The notes beneath the pieces are model-generated. The model was not told where the DNA came from. It saw nothing but the letters and a program-made list of their open reading frames with translations, and searched no databases. From positions 1,612,001 to 1,676,000 of the forward strand of contig JAHRHY010000009.1 of NCBI GenBank assembly GCA_019671135.1: a stretch of 64,000 bases of DNA. The letters run 5' to 3'. The position numbers and the translations under genes are program-made. The stretch is from Linnemannia hyalina (Eukaryota; Mortierellomycota; Mortierellomycetes; Mortierellales; Mortierellaceae). The stretch's first letter is position 1. Each line of letters opens with the position of its first letter. Positions 32,726 through 43,851 of the stretch are shown one piece after another.

Positions 32726-35378
32726 CTAAAGGCTCTTGTTTATTATGTTCAGAACAATCTTCTTCCGCAAGTACGGCATCTCCTCCTGAGAAAACTCAAA
32801 CGTCTCCGCACCTCGACTCTTGAACTCGATAAATGTGCATGTGAACACACCACAATCGTAACCATTGCGCTGTTTTGGGATATCCTTCGGGCACTCGTTC
32901 TCCCACCCTTCAAAGTCAAATGGCTTCTTCTGCTTGTCCTTGCTCTCCATATCCAAGTAGTCCCGAAGAATCTATGACAGAGGTATATAGAATGACAACT
33001 GATTAGTCATTATGTACATATCTGTCCTCGTTCTTAGCAGTTGACAAAGGCTAGAGTCGAACTGAAGGACATACCAGGAAGACCTTTGGATTGTTTCCCA
33101 GAAGAGAGTCATAGTATGCTATGCGTTTCCTCTTCATATCGACGACTGCCGAAGTCCAGTGGTTTCCTGAGCAGTGGATGGGAATCAAGATATAGTCCAT
33201 CGCAAAGATATTGTCCTACGTGCATAATAAAACACATATTGTTAGTCTATCGTAATTAACAGCACGGACCATAGCAAAGCCGGATATAACAGTGCATGAT
33301 CATCCTTACTTTTTTGGTCCACCTCCTCACTTTCTCATATCCGACCTCGCTCAAGGTCTTGTAGAAAAAGGTTTTGAAGTAATGCACCTTGGGTAACGAG
33401 TCCGAGTTTTTGCTCCGGGTCATGATCAAGTTTCCGTAAAAGTTAATGACCTCATCGTTTAGCCACTCTCCAGGACAGAGCGTTTGAATATCCTTCCTCT
33501 TGACATCAACGTTAAATCCTTGGACAATAGTATCATCTCCGTTTCCAGGCGCCAACGCAACAGCAACCTAGTTTAGCAAGAAACGGGACGTACGATGTTA
33601 TCGATTAATGGGCGTTCTTTGGTAACGCAACCGCAACGTCCAAAAGTCCTGAATATACTGTTACTTACCTGTTTTTCGTCATCATTTGTCAATGGAACAA
33701 ATTCCTCCTCCTTCTTCCTTGCAGCAAGCTGTGCATAAGGATTTGAAAGACATCATTAATATCGGAAATTGCATAAAGTTCATGCTTAAAACGCCAACTA
33801 ATCCGACATGGTATGGAAGGAGTGGTGTGTACCTCCTTCTCGATTCTATCGTGCTCATCCAGAAGGCTTTGGTGGCCAGGGGTTCTTTGTTGCTTCTCGA
33901 TACTATTGGAAAACAGACGATAAAGTTAGATACAATTCCCTGCAGCTCGTGACCTTTAGTACACCGTACTCCGATAGATCCAGGAACTGCCATTGCTCAC
34001 CTTGGGAGGTTCCTGCTCACAAGATTCCTGATGTTCCGCAGCCAGGCCGGCTCTCGGTTGCCTTGGTACTAGAGCAGCAAAAAATAAAATGCATTGTGAG
34101 AATCAAGACGCTACAAGGACTAAGATGCGGCGACATCCAAGTCCTATGAAAGCTGTCTCAAAGGAGCATGTTGTATTTTGATCCGTACCTTGGTTCTGAG
34201 CCATGCTGGTTGTCGAGGTCCAGGCCGCCTTTCCGTGTCCGAGTCATCTCCATCCAGCGATTGGTTAATGGCCCTGAGGCGGCGGTTCTCGGCGACCTCA
34301 TCGGCATATGAAGACGTTGATCCTCTCCTTGAGCCCCACACTGACTCTCTGTCCGACTTTAAGGCGCCAATGGTTGCATCCAAAGCCTGCTTTACGCGGC
34401 CTATGAGAAACAAGAGAAAGAACGTACGTTAGAAAACTTGGCCCAGATGTATTATAGAAATCCAGGGGTCATTTCTGATGCGATCTGCCCTTACTCTCGT
34501 CATTGGTGGGAGGTGGGGTGTGGGCAGGAGAGTCGTCCCTGTCGTACTAGATGCAAAAGAAAAGAGGACCATATACCATTGGTCAGCATATTTGCCAGCG
34601 AGTGTCCTTTTGCACGAATTGTAACTGCTGTGCAGGCGTATATTATCCAGCATCCTTGATGTTTACCTTGACGGACTGAAAATGTGACGTTGCTCTTTGC
34701 GTCTTGACGGCGTACATCCGTGGGCGAGCCTTGAGTAATGACTTGTCGTTGAAGCGACTTTGACCCAGTCCCCCAAATCGAGTTGATGATTGCAGACGGT
34801 AACCAGCACTACTGGAAGGAGGTGACGAAGTGGAGGGAGAGTGCGTCTCGTTTGATACGGATCCATTCCGCGCAGCGCCGTTTGTAGAAGATGAGAACAG
34901 TGAAAACCGGTTCCGATAGTCGACAGGTGTGAAATTAGGCAGCTTGGTGTAGGGTTCAAGTCGGTAGGGTTTTCCTTGTACAACATCCTGGTCCTCGTCT
35001 GACCCCAACGATGCGATCGAGTCTGCGTAAAAAAGCTGGCGGAGTGTACTGTCCCGATCCGCGTTGACTGGTTCTGGTTTGCCCCGAACGGTGTATGTTG
35101 GCTCAGGGCTATTGGGGTCAGGGTAAGCGCCAACCCAGTCTCGCTTCTTTCTCTGCTGCTCAAATGCTAGTATTATATAATATGAATAGAAGATGGTTAG
35201 ATACCCATTGATCAGTCGTTCACGCCTTCCCTCCGTCGATAAGAGGTGACATACCCAGGGAGGCGTAGGACTTGAGGTTGAAGATGGAGCTCAACTCATC
35301 AAGACCTTCTGCGAACCAGTGCTTGGCCTTCTTTGGGAGTGTCGACTTTTCGATGGACGCTTTGCGTTTGGTCGACAT
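32726..35378 (-). CDS. ULP1-like: Ulp1/SENP-type SUMO protease
   Basis: Ten minus-strand exons: 35378-35255, 35166-34667, 34546-34495, 34400-34189, 34068-34001, 33902-33833, 33728-33669, 33567-33310, 33215-33075 and 32971-32726. They give 576 aa with every phase closing. This C48 cysteine protease matures SUMO and removes it from targets, usually at the nuclear rim or in the nucleus. The catalytic domain (about residues 375-576) begins GFNVDVKRKDIQTLCPGEWLND and shows the full triad: His467 (SGNHWTSAVVD), Asp484 (IAYYDSL) and Cys535 (GYDCGVF), with the oxyanion Gln529 (PKQRNGYDC). The N-terminal half is basic and disordered (MSTKRKAS, KKAKHW), suiting a nuclear targeting and regulatory region. 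Exon 4 ends QPAWLRTK and exon 5 holds EPAWLRNIRN, a small internal duplication. Many tiny exons (52-70 nt) make the middle the least certain part. Confidence 0.92.
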
Positions 35379-35916
35379 TGCGGAGAGTGCTGCCAACGGC
35401 CGTTGTTGATGGATAGTGGCGGCGTTGTGTTCCTTGGTTTCGTTTGTATGTTTTTTTTGAAGGTGCTTTTGAGTTTGCTTGGTGATGAAGTGTCCTTGTT
35501 GTTTGTGTTTTTCCGCAGAGTGAATTGCTTCGTTGTTCAGTAAAGAGGAAGGGTGGGTCTTGCTGGGAGGGTGAAAAGGACGAGTGATGCTGTTTGCTGG
35601 TTGGATGTGATGAAGTGTGTGTTTTGGAAAAGAGAAAGGAAAGGAAAGAGAGAAGGAGAACAAAGCGATCGCGCGTCCAGGTTTCGTATCCTGCGTTGTC
35701 GTCGTACACAAAATTACCTCAGGCTCGCGTCACTCGCTCGCACCAATCCACAAATTGACCCTTTAATTTGTTTGCATTTGTGGCTTAACATGTCGTTCGA
35801 AGTGAACATTGCAAAAAGCGCCGTCCGTCGTTTATCAGTTCTGTTGCTCGAACTTTCCTTTGTCATTCTTTTGTTCATTCATTCAACCCACTAACTCACC
35901 ACAACCCACATCAACA
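35379..35916. promoter_or_regulatory. shared promoter region between divergent SUMO protease and HGH1 genes
   Basis: 538 bases between the start codons of two divergent genes, so both promoters must lie here or overlap. The left half is G/T-rich on the plus strand and the right end is C/T/A-rich before the HGH1 ATG. No specific factor site is claimed. Confidence 0.5.
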
Positions 35917-37830
35917 ATGGAAGCACAAATCATCGAGGTGTGTGCAGCAAACAACAACAAGCACAGGAGTCTTCACAGAAACATCAACAAGGAGATCATT
36001 TGGAAAAGCTAGACAACAACAAGGCGACTAACTTATCCAATTGCTTCGCCCACTCCTAACTCGCTCACATAGCTCTTGCCCTTCTTGCACGACGGCAGAA
36101 TGGAGGTAATTCATGCACCCTACAATTTATTTACCTCCACCTCGGAAGACCGCTTGGCAACAAGGCGATTGACACTTTTCTCTGCGCTCAGTTGATTGAC
36201 AAGATACTGCATCCTTTTTTCTCACGATGTAATAGGTCCGCCAAATCGCCATCCACAACATCGTCTCCTTCACAACCCCGTCCTCAGAGTACTTCCACGT
36301 CTTTGTGAAGAACGCAAAGTCTTTGACAAAGGATTTGAAGACTTTAGTCAAGGATGACACGGTATGTACACCTCGGAGAGATTATGTTTTGTCAGGAATT
36401 TGTTCTATGATATTCCAATTGACCGCCGCAGCAAGGCAGTGTCTCTCGGTACTGAAGTACTAAATCGTATCTTCTACACTCAAATTTTCATGAACGTCGT
36501 AGACCATTGCCCACGATGCTCTCCGCTCCCTCATCAACCTTTCAGGAGAGGCTGTTGTTTGCACTGAGCTGGATGATAACGACTTTATCAAGTTCCTCAT
36601 CTTCAACATCATCATCGTAAGGACAAAGATTCGCAGGACTATTCAGGACACCATGACTGGAAATGCTTCGACCTTCTCAACATCGTTGACATTCCTCTGT
36701 TCTTATTTTCGACAACATAGTCCAAGACCAACATTTTATCGGATTTGGGATGTATGTTGTTGTCCAACATGTGCAAGAACGATGCCATTGCCGCCAAGGT
36801 CTTGGCTTTGGAGGGCAAGCCTGTTGCTGGACTCACCACCGGAACCACCGCAGTTGCTCAATTGGCCGATATCTTTTTGAAGGGAACCGACAAGGGCTAC
36901 AACTCCAACTGCACTTACGACTTTTTGGCCAGTGTCTTTGCTACTTTGGCTGCGGTAAGTCAAGGTCGACCTTCTATTTGTTCCATGTTCTTGGATCACT
37001 CTTTGTGATTGTGTGACTGACTCTTTGATACCATTGGACCTTGTTCTCTGCAATAGCTCCCCCTTGGACGCTCGCTTTTGTTCACCAAGGACGAGAATAA
37101 CCTGTCGCCACTCTCCAAGATTGTCTGCTTCACCGAGCACCCCAACTTGATCCGTCGCGGAGGCTGCATCACCACCATCAAGTACGAACCTCTGGAACTG
37201 TTGTTGGACTAATCATGAACACGAATATGTTTTGAACTGGACCTATTGAAAAACTGATCATTCGTGTTGCTCTTTTTTTGATTTTTTTTGTCTCTCAGGA
37301 ATGCCAGTTTCGCAGTTGAGCACCACCCCGCCTTGCTGGACGAGAGCGACATCAACGTCCTCCCTTACATCTTGCTTCCTCTCTGTGGTCCCGAGGAGTT
37401 TGACATTGACGTAAGTGAACCACGCTATGACCCCTGTGGGAGTTTTTTTTCTGCAAACCAAGATGGATTTTGTGACCCCTGGACACAAAACACTAAACCT
37501 TGATTATATGCATGATGGACTATGTAGGATATGGAGGGAATGCCCGAGGATATTCAGCTTTTGCCTCCAACAAAGACCCGTGAGGCGGACGCTCATTTGC
37601 GGGAAACACTCTTGGAGGGGTTGATTCTGTTGACATCAACCCGTGAGGGACGTGACTACCTTCGCGAGAAGAAGACTTACCCCGTTATCCAGAAGATGCA
37701 TGCAGCAGAGTTGGTGGACGAGGTTCATGAGATGGCTGAGCGTATTGTCAACATGTTGATGAGAGATGAGGACAATGAGATTGTAGAGATCAAGGAGAAT
37801 GAAGACGAGGATGGTATCAGCGAGGTGTAA
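35917..37830 (+). CDS. HGH1: HGH1-family armadillo-like protein (eEF2 folding factor)
   Basis: Eight exons: 35917-35937, 36073-36105, 36236-36361, 36503-36616, 36721-36954, 37057-37181, 37299-37410 and 37528-37830. They give 355 aa, a little shorter than yeast and human Hgh1 (about 390). Hgh1 is an armadillo-repeat adaptor that helps Hsp90/chaperonin-dependent folding of translation elongation factor eEF2 in the cytosol. Recognisable stretches are IELLPFLHDGRMEVRQIAIHNIV at the start, TIAHDALRSLINLSGE, LSDLGCMLLSNMCKND, LFTKDENNLSPLSKIV, then IRRGGCITTIKNASFAVEHH and LPYILLPLCGPEEFDIDDMEGMPEDIQLLP. The final part has LLEGLILLTSTREGRDYLREKKTYPV and an acidic tail. The first two coding exons are only 21 and 33 nt; each is supported by matching phase and good splice sites. 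Divergent from the SUMO protease. Confidence 0.92.
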
Positions 37831-38431
37831 AGTAACCTCGCCTAATAAACTACTCTTCAATTTGTTATACATGTCATATGGTTACCAGTATCGATTGCCT
37901 TGCTGCATGACTGATTTGCTCCAACTCGATCTTCTTTTTCCTCCTTCACCCCTGGATCAATGTCATTTTACCGATTAGTAAATGGCGTTCACAGAAAATA
38001 AAAAGTGTGCAGGGAGTGATGGAGGCCATGGTGAAACAAAGCCCCAGACATCATCACTGACCACTTTATCCGTTTCACAAAGGGATCAGAAATAATATTG
38101 ATCAAATTAAAAAACGGTGATAGAAGAAAGGACCCTGTCAACAACAACTCGCTTTCACATCACTTGCAGCTCGAATAGACTCTGGTGAAGGCAACCGTGA
38201 TAATACAATAGAGAAAGATAAACAAAAAGGGGAACGGTCCATCAGAGAATTAAGAGGGAGTGAGAAAGAGGATGACAGGACAGGGTAGGAAAGATGGATC
38301 GGATTGAAACAAAGCGCACATTAGATTTTATTGCTCTCGTTTTTTAAAGGAAGTGTTATTCCCTTCTTCCCGCTGGCCTTCACTTCCACTAACATTACTC
38401 CTGTCCTTTGCCATCTCAACAAACAACAACT
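37831..38431. other. HGH1 3' flank and F-box gene promoter
   Basis: About 600 bases. AATAAA lies at 37844-37849, followed by mixed sequence with no frame or RNA gene, and a short C/T-rich leader just before 38432. Confidence 0.5.
37844..37849 (+). terminator. candidate poly(A) signal AATAAA
   Basis: 14 bases past the HGH1 stop codon, in an A/T-rich context. Confidence 0.4.
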
Positions 38432-40651
38432 ATGATCGACATCCCAGAGATCCTCCAACAAATCGCATCCTACCTTGACACAACATCACTCCTCGCCTGC
38501 ACAACTGTCTCTCGTCAGTGGCGCATCGACTTCACCCCATATTTTTGGCGTACCTTTAACAACTTTCAAGAGCCATGGTATCGCCTTGTCGAGTCTTGCA
38601 GTAGCGACAGCAGCAGCAGTAGCTGTCATGCAGTCGGAGGAGCAGGAAGGTCGACTAGAGAGAGATACAAGGACAGACAGGACCGACTTTCGAATGTCAT
38701 GCGAGTTGGGCAACAGTACATTCGACACTTGCTTGTCACGAGGGAGATGGTCCTCATTGCTGCACTCGAGGCCAAACTTACGGGACTTCTCTCGCTGACG
38801 CTCGATTCTTATACTTGGGAGCCGGACGATGACGACGGTGGTAGTGATGGCGACGACGATGTCAGCAATGGCGATGACAGTGGCAACAATGGCGATGACA
38901 GTGGCAACAATGACGTCAATGATACACGAAAGATCTACTCGAGGATGAAGGCACTAGGGTCTGACAGTTTGTGGGACATTTCAGTACCAATCGCGGCATT
39001 CGACGGCAGTTCAGGAGGTGGATCGAGTTTGACCTTGACTAGAGCTTTCTGGCGGCTAGTCCTCTTGAATCCTAACTTGGGTCGACTTTGTCTCGAACGC
39101 GCTGATATCGAAGACGGGATCCATTCTTTCTCGATTCAGAAAAAGGCGGGTGCCTCTCCTGTTTTGAGCTCGGCGGGACAGGATTTCTTGCGAGGTGCAT
39201 TTTTGGGATTATGGCGACTTCAACATCTGGAGATGGGCCTGGATGCCGACAATTTCCTCCTCTGCAACCTCGCCACACTCCTGCCCAGTCTCGTATCCTT
39301 TGTTCATGTCGACAGAGCGACTTTCGACCCTGTGGTTCTTCAGCAGGCGCCAGCTCACAGTGTCCTCAAGGATCTCAAATTTAGAGAAGCATCGATGATG
39401 CCAGGAGAGCTACGCGCGATTGTTGTGGCTTTTCCGGCATTAACCCGCCTCTCGATTAATGTGCCTCTTTGCCTCCTTGACAGCTATGACGCCAACTTGA
39501 CCAAGGCCACAACGGATCGTGACATCTTGGAGCACTCCTCTCTGAAGACTTTAGAGATCGTGGGTCAGCCTTGCATCGACATCTTGCGCTGTCGAGTCAG
39601 GTTCCTTCGGATCACAGAGCTCCGCCATTCGGTTTTCGTACGCAACGCACAGGAACTTCAGCAACTCTTCTGGATGTTTCCGGCGCTGGAGCGGTACGAA
39701 TCTATGACTAGTGACGACAATGCGACGAGGCCTCTGCGTAGGGATGAGGGTGTTCGGGAGAGCAGGAACTACCCAATTGAAAACTTGATCCTCCACCCTG
39801 CAGACTTCCTCCATCCGGTCTGGGAATCTGCCGCCTTCGACCTCGGCTCCATCATCGCCCAGATGCCATTTCTGACCCAACTTTGGGTTTGCGGAGTATG
39901 GGATAGCGGACGCATCATGATTGAGGTCGCTAGGAACTGCAAGAACATCCAAGAAGTGGTCATCGATTTGAAGGAAGGATATACCCAAGGACTGATCGAC
40001 CTCTTTGTTGGATGTCCAAATCTGAGGACGTGCCGCGGAGCGGGACACGCTGTACTTGCAGAGGACCTGATCGAGAGTGCCGAGTGGGTATGTGTCGAAC
40101 TGAGGGAACTGGATATCGGGATTGTTGGTGTCCCTAGACTGACTGCGGCTCAGGAGGGTTTACTGAAGGGCATCAGTGACCTTGACGCAGAACTGCTCAC
40201 CTTCATGAACACCAACACGCTCGGCAATTCGAATCAGGAGGAACCAGATACAGAGGACAAGATCGAACAGGTGCGGGAGAGATTATCGAATCGTGGACAT
40301 GAGCTGACAGCGGACGAGGCCGAGGCATTCGAGCAGCTGTGGATCTCGCACATGGTTCAGAGGAAGGTCTACAAACGACTGGCGCGACTGACTCGACTGC
40401 AGGAGCTGCACTTTACCTTGCGGGAGACTGCGAACAAGCCACGACGGATGGACACCCTCGAGTTCACGCTGGAGTCTGGGCTTGCCGAGCTGGGTGCCTT
40501 GGAAGGAATCAAAAAGCTCTCGTACGGGAATGCGAACCGTATGGTGTATTCGAAGGAAACACAGTGGGTTTCGTCTCGCTGGTCGAAAAGTGTTTTGCCC
40601 ATGTTCCCCACCTGCCACCGCCCACCTAGGTTCATGGTTAAGGCGAGATAA
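38432..40651 (+). CDS. F-box protein with LRR-like C-terminal region
   Basis: Intronless, 739 aa from the ATG at 38432; the frame is open a little further upstream but has no earlier ATG. Residues 2-45 (IDIPEILQQIASYLDTTSLLACTTVSRQWR..F.P..W) form a typical F-box, the Skp1-binding module of SCF ubiquitin ligases. The remainder has spaced Leu patterns (LVLLNPNLGRLCLERA, LWRLQHLEMGLD, LTRLSINVPL, LKTLEIVGQP, LTQLWVCGVWD) compatible with degenerate leucine-rich repeats used to bind substrate. An Asp/Gly/Asn-rich insert (about 38820-38930) contains a 21-nt DNA repeat coding NGDDSGN units. Large F-box/LRR families are common in Mortierella, so the substrate cannot be guessed. It converges with the Myb-like gene, only 114 bases between stops. 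Confidence 0.85.
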   Translation: MIDIPEILQQIASYLDTTSLLACTTVSRQWRIDFTPYFWRTFNNFQEPWYRLVESCSSDSSSSSCHAVGGAGRSTRERYKDRQDRLSNVMRVGQQYIRHLLVTREMVLIAALEAKLTGLLSLTLDSYTWEPDDDDGGSDGDDDVSNGDDSGNNGDDSGNNDVNDTRKIYSRMKALGSDSLWDISVPIAAFDGSSGGGSSLTLTRAFWRLVLLNPNLGRLCLERADIEDGIHSFSIQKKAGASPVLSSAGQDFLRGAFLGLWRLQHLEMGLDADNFLLCNLATLLPSLVSFVHVDRATFDPVVLQQAPAHSVLKDLKFREASMMPGELRAIVVAFPALTRLSINVPLCLLDSYDANLTKATTDRDILEHSSLKTLEIVGQPCIDILRCRVRFLRITELRHSVFVRNAQELQQLFWMFPALERYESMTSDDNATRPLRRDEGVRESRNYPIENLILHPADFLHPVWESAAFDLGSIIAQMPFLTQLWVCGVWDSGRIMIEVARNCKNIQEVVIDLKEGYTQGLIDLFVGCPNLRTCRGAGHAVLAEDLIESAEWVCVELRELDIGIVGVPRLTAAQEGLLKGISDLDAELLTFMNTNTLGNSNQEEPDTEDKIEQVRERLSNRGHELTADEAEAFEQLWISHMVQRKVYKRLARLTRLQELHFTLRETANKPRRMDTLEFTLESGLAELGALEGIKKLSYGNANRMVYSKETQWVSSRWSKSVLPMFPTCHRPPRFMVKAR
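38861..38921. repeat. 21-nt coding tandem repeat (NGDDSGN units)
   Basis: The unit aatggcgatgacagtggcaa is present about twice in tandem with a partial preceding copy. It lies within the acidic insert of the F-box gene and is in frame, so unit number changes would not break the protein. Confidence 0.65.
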
Positions 40652-40719
40652 TGGTGGAAAACGTCTGTGCATTTGCTACGTTGCATCACAAATTAGTATC
40701 AACACTCCTCAGTCAACAA

Positions 40720-40725
40720 AATAAA
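40720..40725 (+). terminator. candidate poly(A) signal AATAAA
   Basis: 69 bases past the F-box gene stop, inside the 114-base gap before the converging Myb-like gene. The two transcripts probably overlap at their 3' ends. Confidence 0.4.
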
Positions 40726-40765
40726 AGTATTGCTTTGCCATCGCGGACGAAAACGTCTCTATCAT

Positions 40766-43123
40766 TTATTTATCCTTTCCGCCTGCGCTGCTATTGCTGA
40801 CTCCGACCTTGTCCAGCGCCGACAACAGACCCACATAATCTGGTTCCGAAAGTCTGTCCACCGCCGCCGCCGCTGACGCAGTTTCACTTCCTTGCTCAGA
40901 CTTCGGTCCCGAGATGGAAGACCAAGCACGTTGGAGATCCGAGATATCTTTGTTTGGCAAGAATTGTGCTCGAATGTCGGCCCAGAGGGTGCCGTGTTTC
41001 CTGACACCCTGTTGCAGCAACAAAATCTCGTTCTCAGACCATCCTTGTACAGGGCTCTCCTTGCCCTCGAGATCTCCAGACACGGTAGAAAATGGATCAG
41101 AGACCGAACCTGCTGTTACTACCTTGTTTCCTTTAGGGATGGTGGAAATGTACTCCCAGCAGCTCTGGCACTGCTTGGGCGTGAAAGGCAGGCTGGGCTG
41201 AGGAGCGATCAAACTCCCCGTGCTTTCTGTTATAGTCACTCCGGTAGGGGTATCTTTCAACGATCCGGCCGCATATTTCTGCTCCAGCGCCTGTGCGATT
41301 TGATCCCAGTCCAGCTCGAGATCCGCCCGTTGGACGCCTTGCTTCTCCTGGAGAACAATCTCGTTCAACGTCCGAATTCTGTCAGGAGTCCATTCAGAAC
41401 GGATGAGGGGTTGTTGATGATCCCCGCGTATCGACTCTTGGCTCTCTGTCGAGACGACGGTCATCTTGATAAGGAGCGGGTCTGCCAGCTCTGTGACGAT
41501 GGCGTTCGCTAGTGCCTCCTTGGACTCGAACAACCGGACTTGGGATGTTGGTGCAGAAGACGACGACGACGGGATAAAGATAATGGTGTTGTTGAGCATG
41601 GTGGCGAGCTTGTCTTGACTGGGATTGAGAACAGACCGAATCGAGGATCGGAAAAACTTGTCGCACTGGGCCTCGGTCCTGTGGCGCATCCATCTCGCAA
41701 TCTCCTTGGAATGTGACAACTCTTCACACGCCGCCTGCAGATCCTCCGCGCTCGTCAACTTGGCTCCGCTGACGTCGCGCCTTTGTTGGCTGAAATACTT
41801 CCACATCATCCAGTATTGGAACCGCTCGAACCGATGCCAGGATTTGGACTGAGCCGACTTGTCGCCATCATGCAGGTTCCAGAGCCCCTTCCACCGACGC
41901 TGACACTGCACAGGCGAATGGTTCCCCAGGGCCACCGAGATCTCGGTCCAGTACCGTTTCTGTTGCTCCTGATCCAGAACTACTCCTTGCTTGCTCTCAC
42001 TGAAGGGCTTGGTCAAGATATTTAGGATATCAGGCTGGGTTAGACCTAGAGCCAAGATCTTGCGAGTCATCACCACGTCGTCCTCCAAGCCCCAATCAAC
42101 CCCCGTCCGCTGAAAGATCCTAAACTCTGTCGCAACCTTGGTAGGCGTCAGTGGTGTCCTGGGCAACGCAGGCGTGATCCATTGGTCTAACAACGAATCC
42201 GAATGTGCCGCAACAGCCTTCCAGTTCTCGCCATACAACTCAACCGATCGCTGAATCGCCTTCCGGACCAGTTGATCGTTCTCCCGCAGAGTGTTTGCAG
42301 CCGCCAAAGACTTGAGACTGTTGTATTTCCACTGAAGCCTGACCCTGTTGAATGGCCCTCCAGAGTTCTTCCTAGGACGCTCGACCGATGGATCCTCTAT
42401 CGCTACTGCTCCCGCTTCAGTCGATTCCAGTGCGATGCCCGCAGCCTCCAAGACCTCAGCAGGGGCAAAAGCAGTTGGGGTCTTCCAGGGCTCATCCATC
42501 AGCCTATACTTCTCAATCTGCGCAAACGACAACTTCTCAACCTCGACCAAATACACTAACCGATCCTGCAACGCCAGATTGGGTTGTCCGTTTGGGAGTC
42601 TCCAGGCCTTCAGCGCCGGGTCGAGGTGGGTATGGTATCGATGATGGGCCTTGGAATGGGGTAGGCTCAAGGCGGCGTCGATGTCCTTCCATGCGGTTCT
42701 TGCTCGGACGAGTCGGAGAATCTCTTTGTCGATTTCTTTGCTGTCCATTGCCCTGTTCAAGCGAACCTGTCCTGTCACAGAGTTTGGCTGCTGTGAGGCG
42801 TGATCCTTGGATGATGTTGTTGAATTGGTGGTTTCGGGTCGTTGTGCTTTCCTGCGAGTATCGGGTTTAGAAAACTTGTGGCCCGACTGTGGCCCACGCG
42901 TTGGTGCCGAGGACGAAGCCTCTACGACAGACGAAGTTGCCCGCGGTTGATCCTTTGCGAGTCTTGCGGAGAGATGGAATCGGGAGACGGGTTGTTGTTG
43001 AAGTAAGTGGATCCATGGGCGAGACTTTGTAACGATGGCTGTAGACGAAGGGATGTGTAGTTGGTGGTGTCGTGTAAGATTCAGCGACATTAATTGCCGT
43101 GCGAGCTGTTGCTGTTTGCTCAT
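40766..43123 (-). CDS. Myb/SANT-like domain protein with possible mitochondrial presequence
   Basis: Intronless, 785 aa from the ATG at 43123 on the minus strand. The frame extends upstream to 43231 but without an ATG. The first 60 residues are rich in Arg, Gln and hydroxylated residues with almost no acidic residue (MSKQQQLARQLMSLNLTRH ... VSRFHLSARLAK), and RFHLSARLA resembles a mitochondrial cleavage region. Downstream are several Trp-based Myb/SANT-like units: IDKEILRLVRARTAWKDIDAAL (about 135-190); WGLEDDVVMTRKILALG to WTEISVALGNHSPVQCQRRW (about 385-460); WTPDRIRTLNEIVLQEKQ to WDQIAQALEQKY; and GWSENEILLLQQGVRKHGTLWADI to LQRAWSSIS near the C-terminus. Several lack a clear third helix, so this could be a divergent DNA-binding protein. 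Nuclear location is the default for this class. The mitochondrial alternative rests on composition only. Confidence 0.82.
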   Translation of the reverse strand: MSKQQQLARQLMSLNLTRHHQLHIPSSTAIVTKSRPWIHLLQQQPVSRFHLSARLAKDQPRATSSVVEASSSAPTRGPQSGHKFSKPDTRRKAQRPETTNSTTSSKDHASQQPNSVTGQVRLNRAMDSKEIDKEILRLVRARTAWKDIDAALSLPHSKAHHRYHTHLDPALKAWRLPNGQPNLALQDRLVYLVEVEKLSFAQIEKYRLMDEPWKTPTAFAPAEVLEAAGIALESTEAGAVAIEDPSVERPRKNSGGPFNRVRLQWKYNSLKSLAAANTLRENDQLVRKAIQRSVELYGENWKAVAAHSDSLLDQWITPALPRTPLTPTKVATEFRIFQRTGVDWGLEDDVVMTRKILALGLTQPDILNILTKPFSESKQGVVLDQEQQKRYWTEISVALGNHSPVQCQRRWKGLWNLHDGDKSAQSKSWHRFERFQYWMMWKYFSQQRRDVSGAKLTSAEDLQAACEELSHSKEIARWMRHRTEAQCDKFFRSSIRSVLNPSQDKLATMLNNTIIFIPSSSSSAPTSQVRLFESKEALANAIVTELADPLLIKMTVVSTESQESIRGDHQQPLIRSEWTPDRIRTLNEIVLQEKQGVQRADLELDWDQIAQALEQKYAAGSLKDTPTGVTITESTGSLIAPQPSLPFTPKQCQSCWEYISTIPKGNKVVTAGSVSDPFSTVSGDLEGKESPVQGWSENEILLLQQGVRKHGTLWADIRAQFLPNKDISDLQRAWSSISGPKSEQGSETASAAAAVDRLSEPDYVGLLSALDKVGVSNSSAGGKDK

Positions 43124-43851
43124 GTCGTTCCTGGTTCCTGGTTCGTGATGTTGGCAGTTTGGTTGTGTTGAAGGGCTGATCGTGGCTGTGAAAATAAGAG
43201 CAGGACAAACGCGGTTGACGCTGGCAGTCACAGTTCAGTCGCGATGATAAACTGCCGAGCCATCAACAACCGTAGGATCGAATTTTTGATATTTCTTTCA
43301 AGTCATAATCGACTCAACCATCAGCATCAACCTTCAAAAGTGAAAAGAAACGCTCTCGTCAAAAGGTGGTTATTCATATGTGAGAGTAAGGTAAGCTGGG
43401 GGGGGGAAGAGTTGAAATAGACTTGCCATCACCTTCTACTAGAGAGTGCAGCCGATAAACAAATGCACGTTCATCGCTCAAAGGGTAAAAAAAAAGTGAC
43501 GACAACAAGAAAAGGAGATCATGCACGCACGCACGTCCGCCAAACAAGCGGGTGGTTTTTCGTTTGTTGGATTTTTGGATATTTTTGGTTGTAGTTTATT
43601 CGACAAAGCTTGTTACAAACAAGCAGGTATTAGTTGAAGGAAGAACAATTAGAAAAAAAAATGCAGAATGGGCTACGGGCAATGGTTAGGAAGGGGAGGA
43701 GCAAAGGACAGAAATGGAGGGAGGTAAGGTGCCCAGTAAACACATGGACGATCGCTTTTTGGATGTTTTTCTGACAAGGCAAAAGAATGGTATATGGAGT
43801 TTGTCGCGGCTATGTGTCAAAAGGAGTAAAGGAGGGAGGGGGGGGGGGGAT
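43124..43851. other. intergenic between Myb-like and 7TM copy 1 genes
   Basis: Promoter side of the Myb-like gene on the left and 3' flank of the 7TM gene on the right. Contains a G9 run near 43841-43849. No frame or RNA gene supported. Confidence 0.5.
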
